This document shows positions 41,722-41,816 of a DNA stretch of 41,816 nt, piece after piece. Position numbers and translations under genes: made by a program. Numbering within the stretch: the first letter of the stretch is position 1; each line of letters starts with the position of its first letter. Below the pieces are notes generated by a model. The model saw only the letters and a list, made by a program, of their open reading frames with translations, was not told the DNA's origin and did no database searches. Source of the stretch: Penium margaritaceum (Eukaryota > Streptophyta > Zygnematophyceae > Desmidiales > Peniaceae); the NCBI GenBank assembly GCA_023375785.1, contig SZWC01004685.1:85954-127769 (forward strand), given 5' to 3'.

Positions 41722-41816
<95 letters not shown>
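41722..41816. repeat. (CT)n microsatellite at window end
   Basis: About 95 bp of CT repeat with single interruptions (GT at about 41744, CC at about 41781) reaches the window edge. It begins from the TTTCTCTC end of a 20-bp unit, so it may have expanded from the satellite or may mark unresolved sequence. Confidence 0.95.

Overview
The window is repeat-dominated nuclear DNA from a eukaryote. Ty1/copia elements of plant type, a Ty3/gypsy-type integrase, PHD-like zinc fingers, and C-to-T decay at what look like CG and CHG sites suggest the green lineage (a streptophyte alga or other plant). The species cannot be fixed from the sequence. No intact host gene is convincingly present. The only open, undamaged coding stretch is a copia gag that runs off the left edge.

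Layout. (1) 1-1234: a minus-strand copia element seen only at its 5' end: LTR 604-1234, primer-binding region, and an intact gag N-terminus from 470 to the edge. (2) 1235-6981: a plus-strand copia element in head-to-head orientation, without a recognisable 5' LTR. It has gag, protease, integrase, RT and RNase H broken by stops and frameshifts, a polypurine tract, and a 3' LTR. Two internal direct duplications each end in a single N and look like assembly overlaps. (3) About 6982-16911: a decayed, very long reading frame. In order it holds a gypsy-type protease, a linker, a helical segment, a proline-rich segment, a gypsy-type integrase, a low-complexity tail, a 29-residue repeat (87-bp minisatellite, about 14 copies), a basic patch and about nine C4HC3 (PHD-like) fingers. 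No RT or RNase H lies between protease and integrase. (4) 16912-18840: mostly unassigned sequence with a TG microsatellite and a 136-residue helical ORF. (5) 18841-25389: a satellite of 11-bp monomers whose right half is 109 apparently identical 33-bp trimers. (6) 25390-25980: a non-satellite spacer. (7) 25981-41721: a 15.7-kb polypyrimidine-biased 20-bp satellite, then a (CT)n tract to the edge.

The pieces fit a heterochromatic, possibly pericentromeric or subtelomeric domain: decayed elements next to two unrelated satellites. In-frame stops across the decayed frames are nearly all TAG or TGA, as expected from deamination of methylated CAG and CGA. The satellites show matching CG/CA/TG variation. 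The most unusual feature is the linkage, in essentially one reading frame, of a retrotransposon integrase with a coding minisatellite and a tandem PHD-like array. The most striking structural feature is the perfectly homogenised 33-bp array with a single seed copy nearby.
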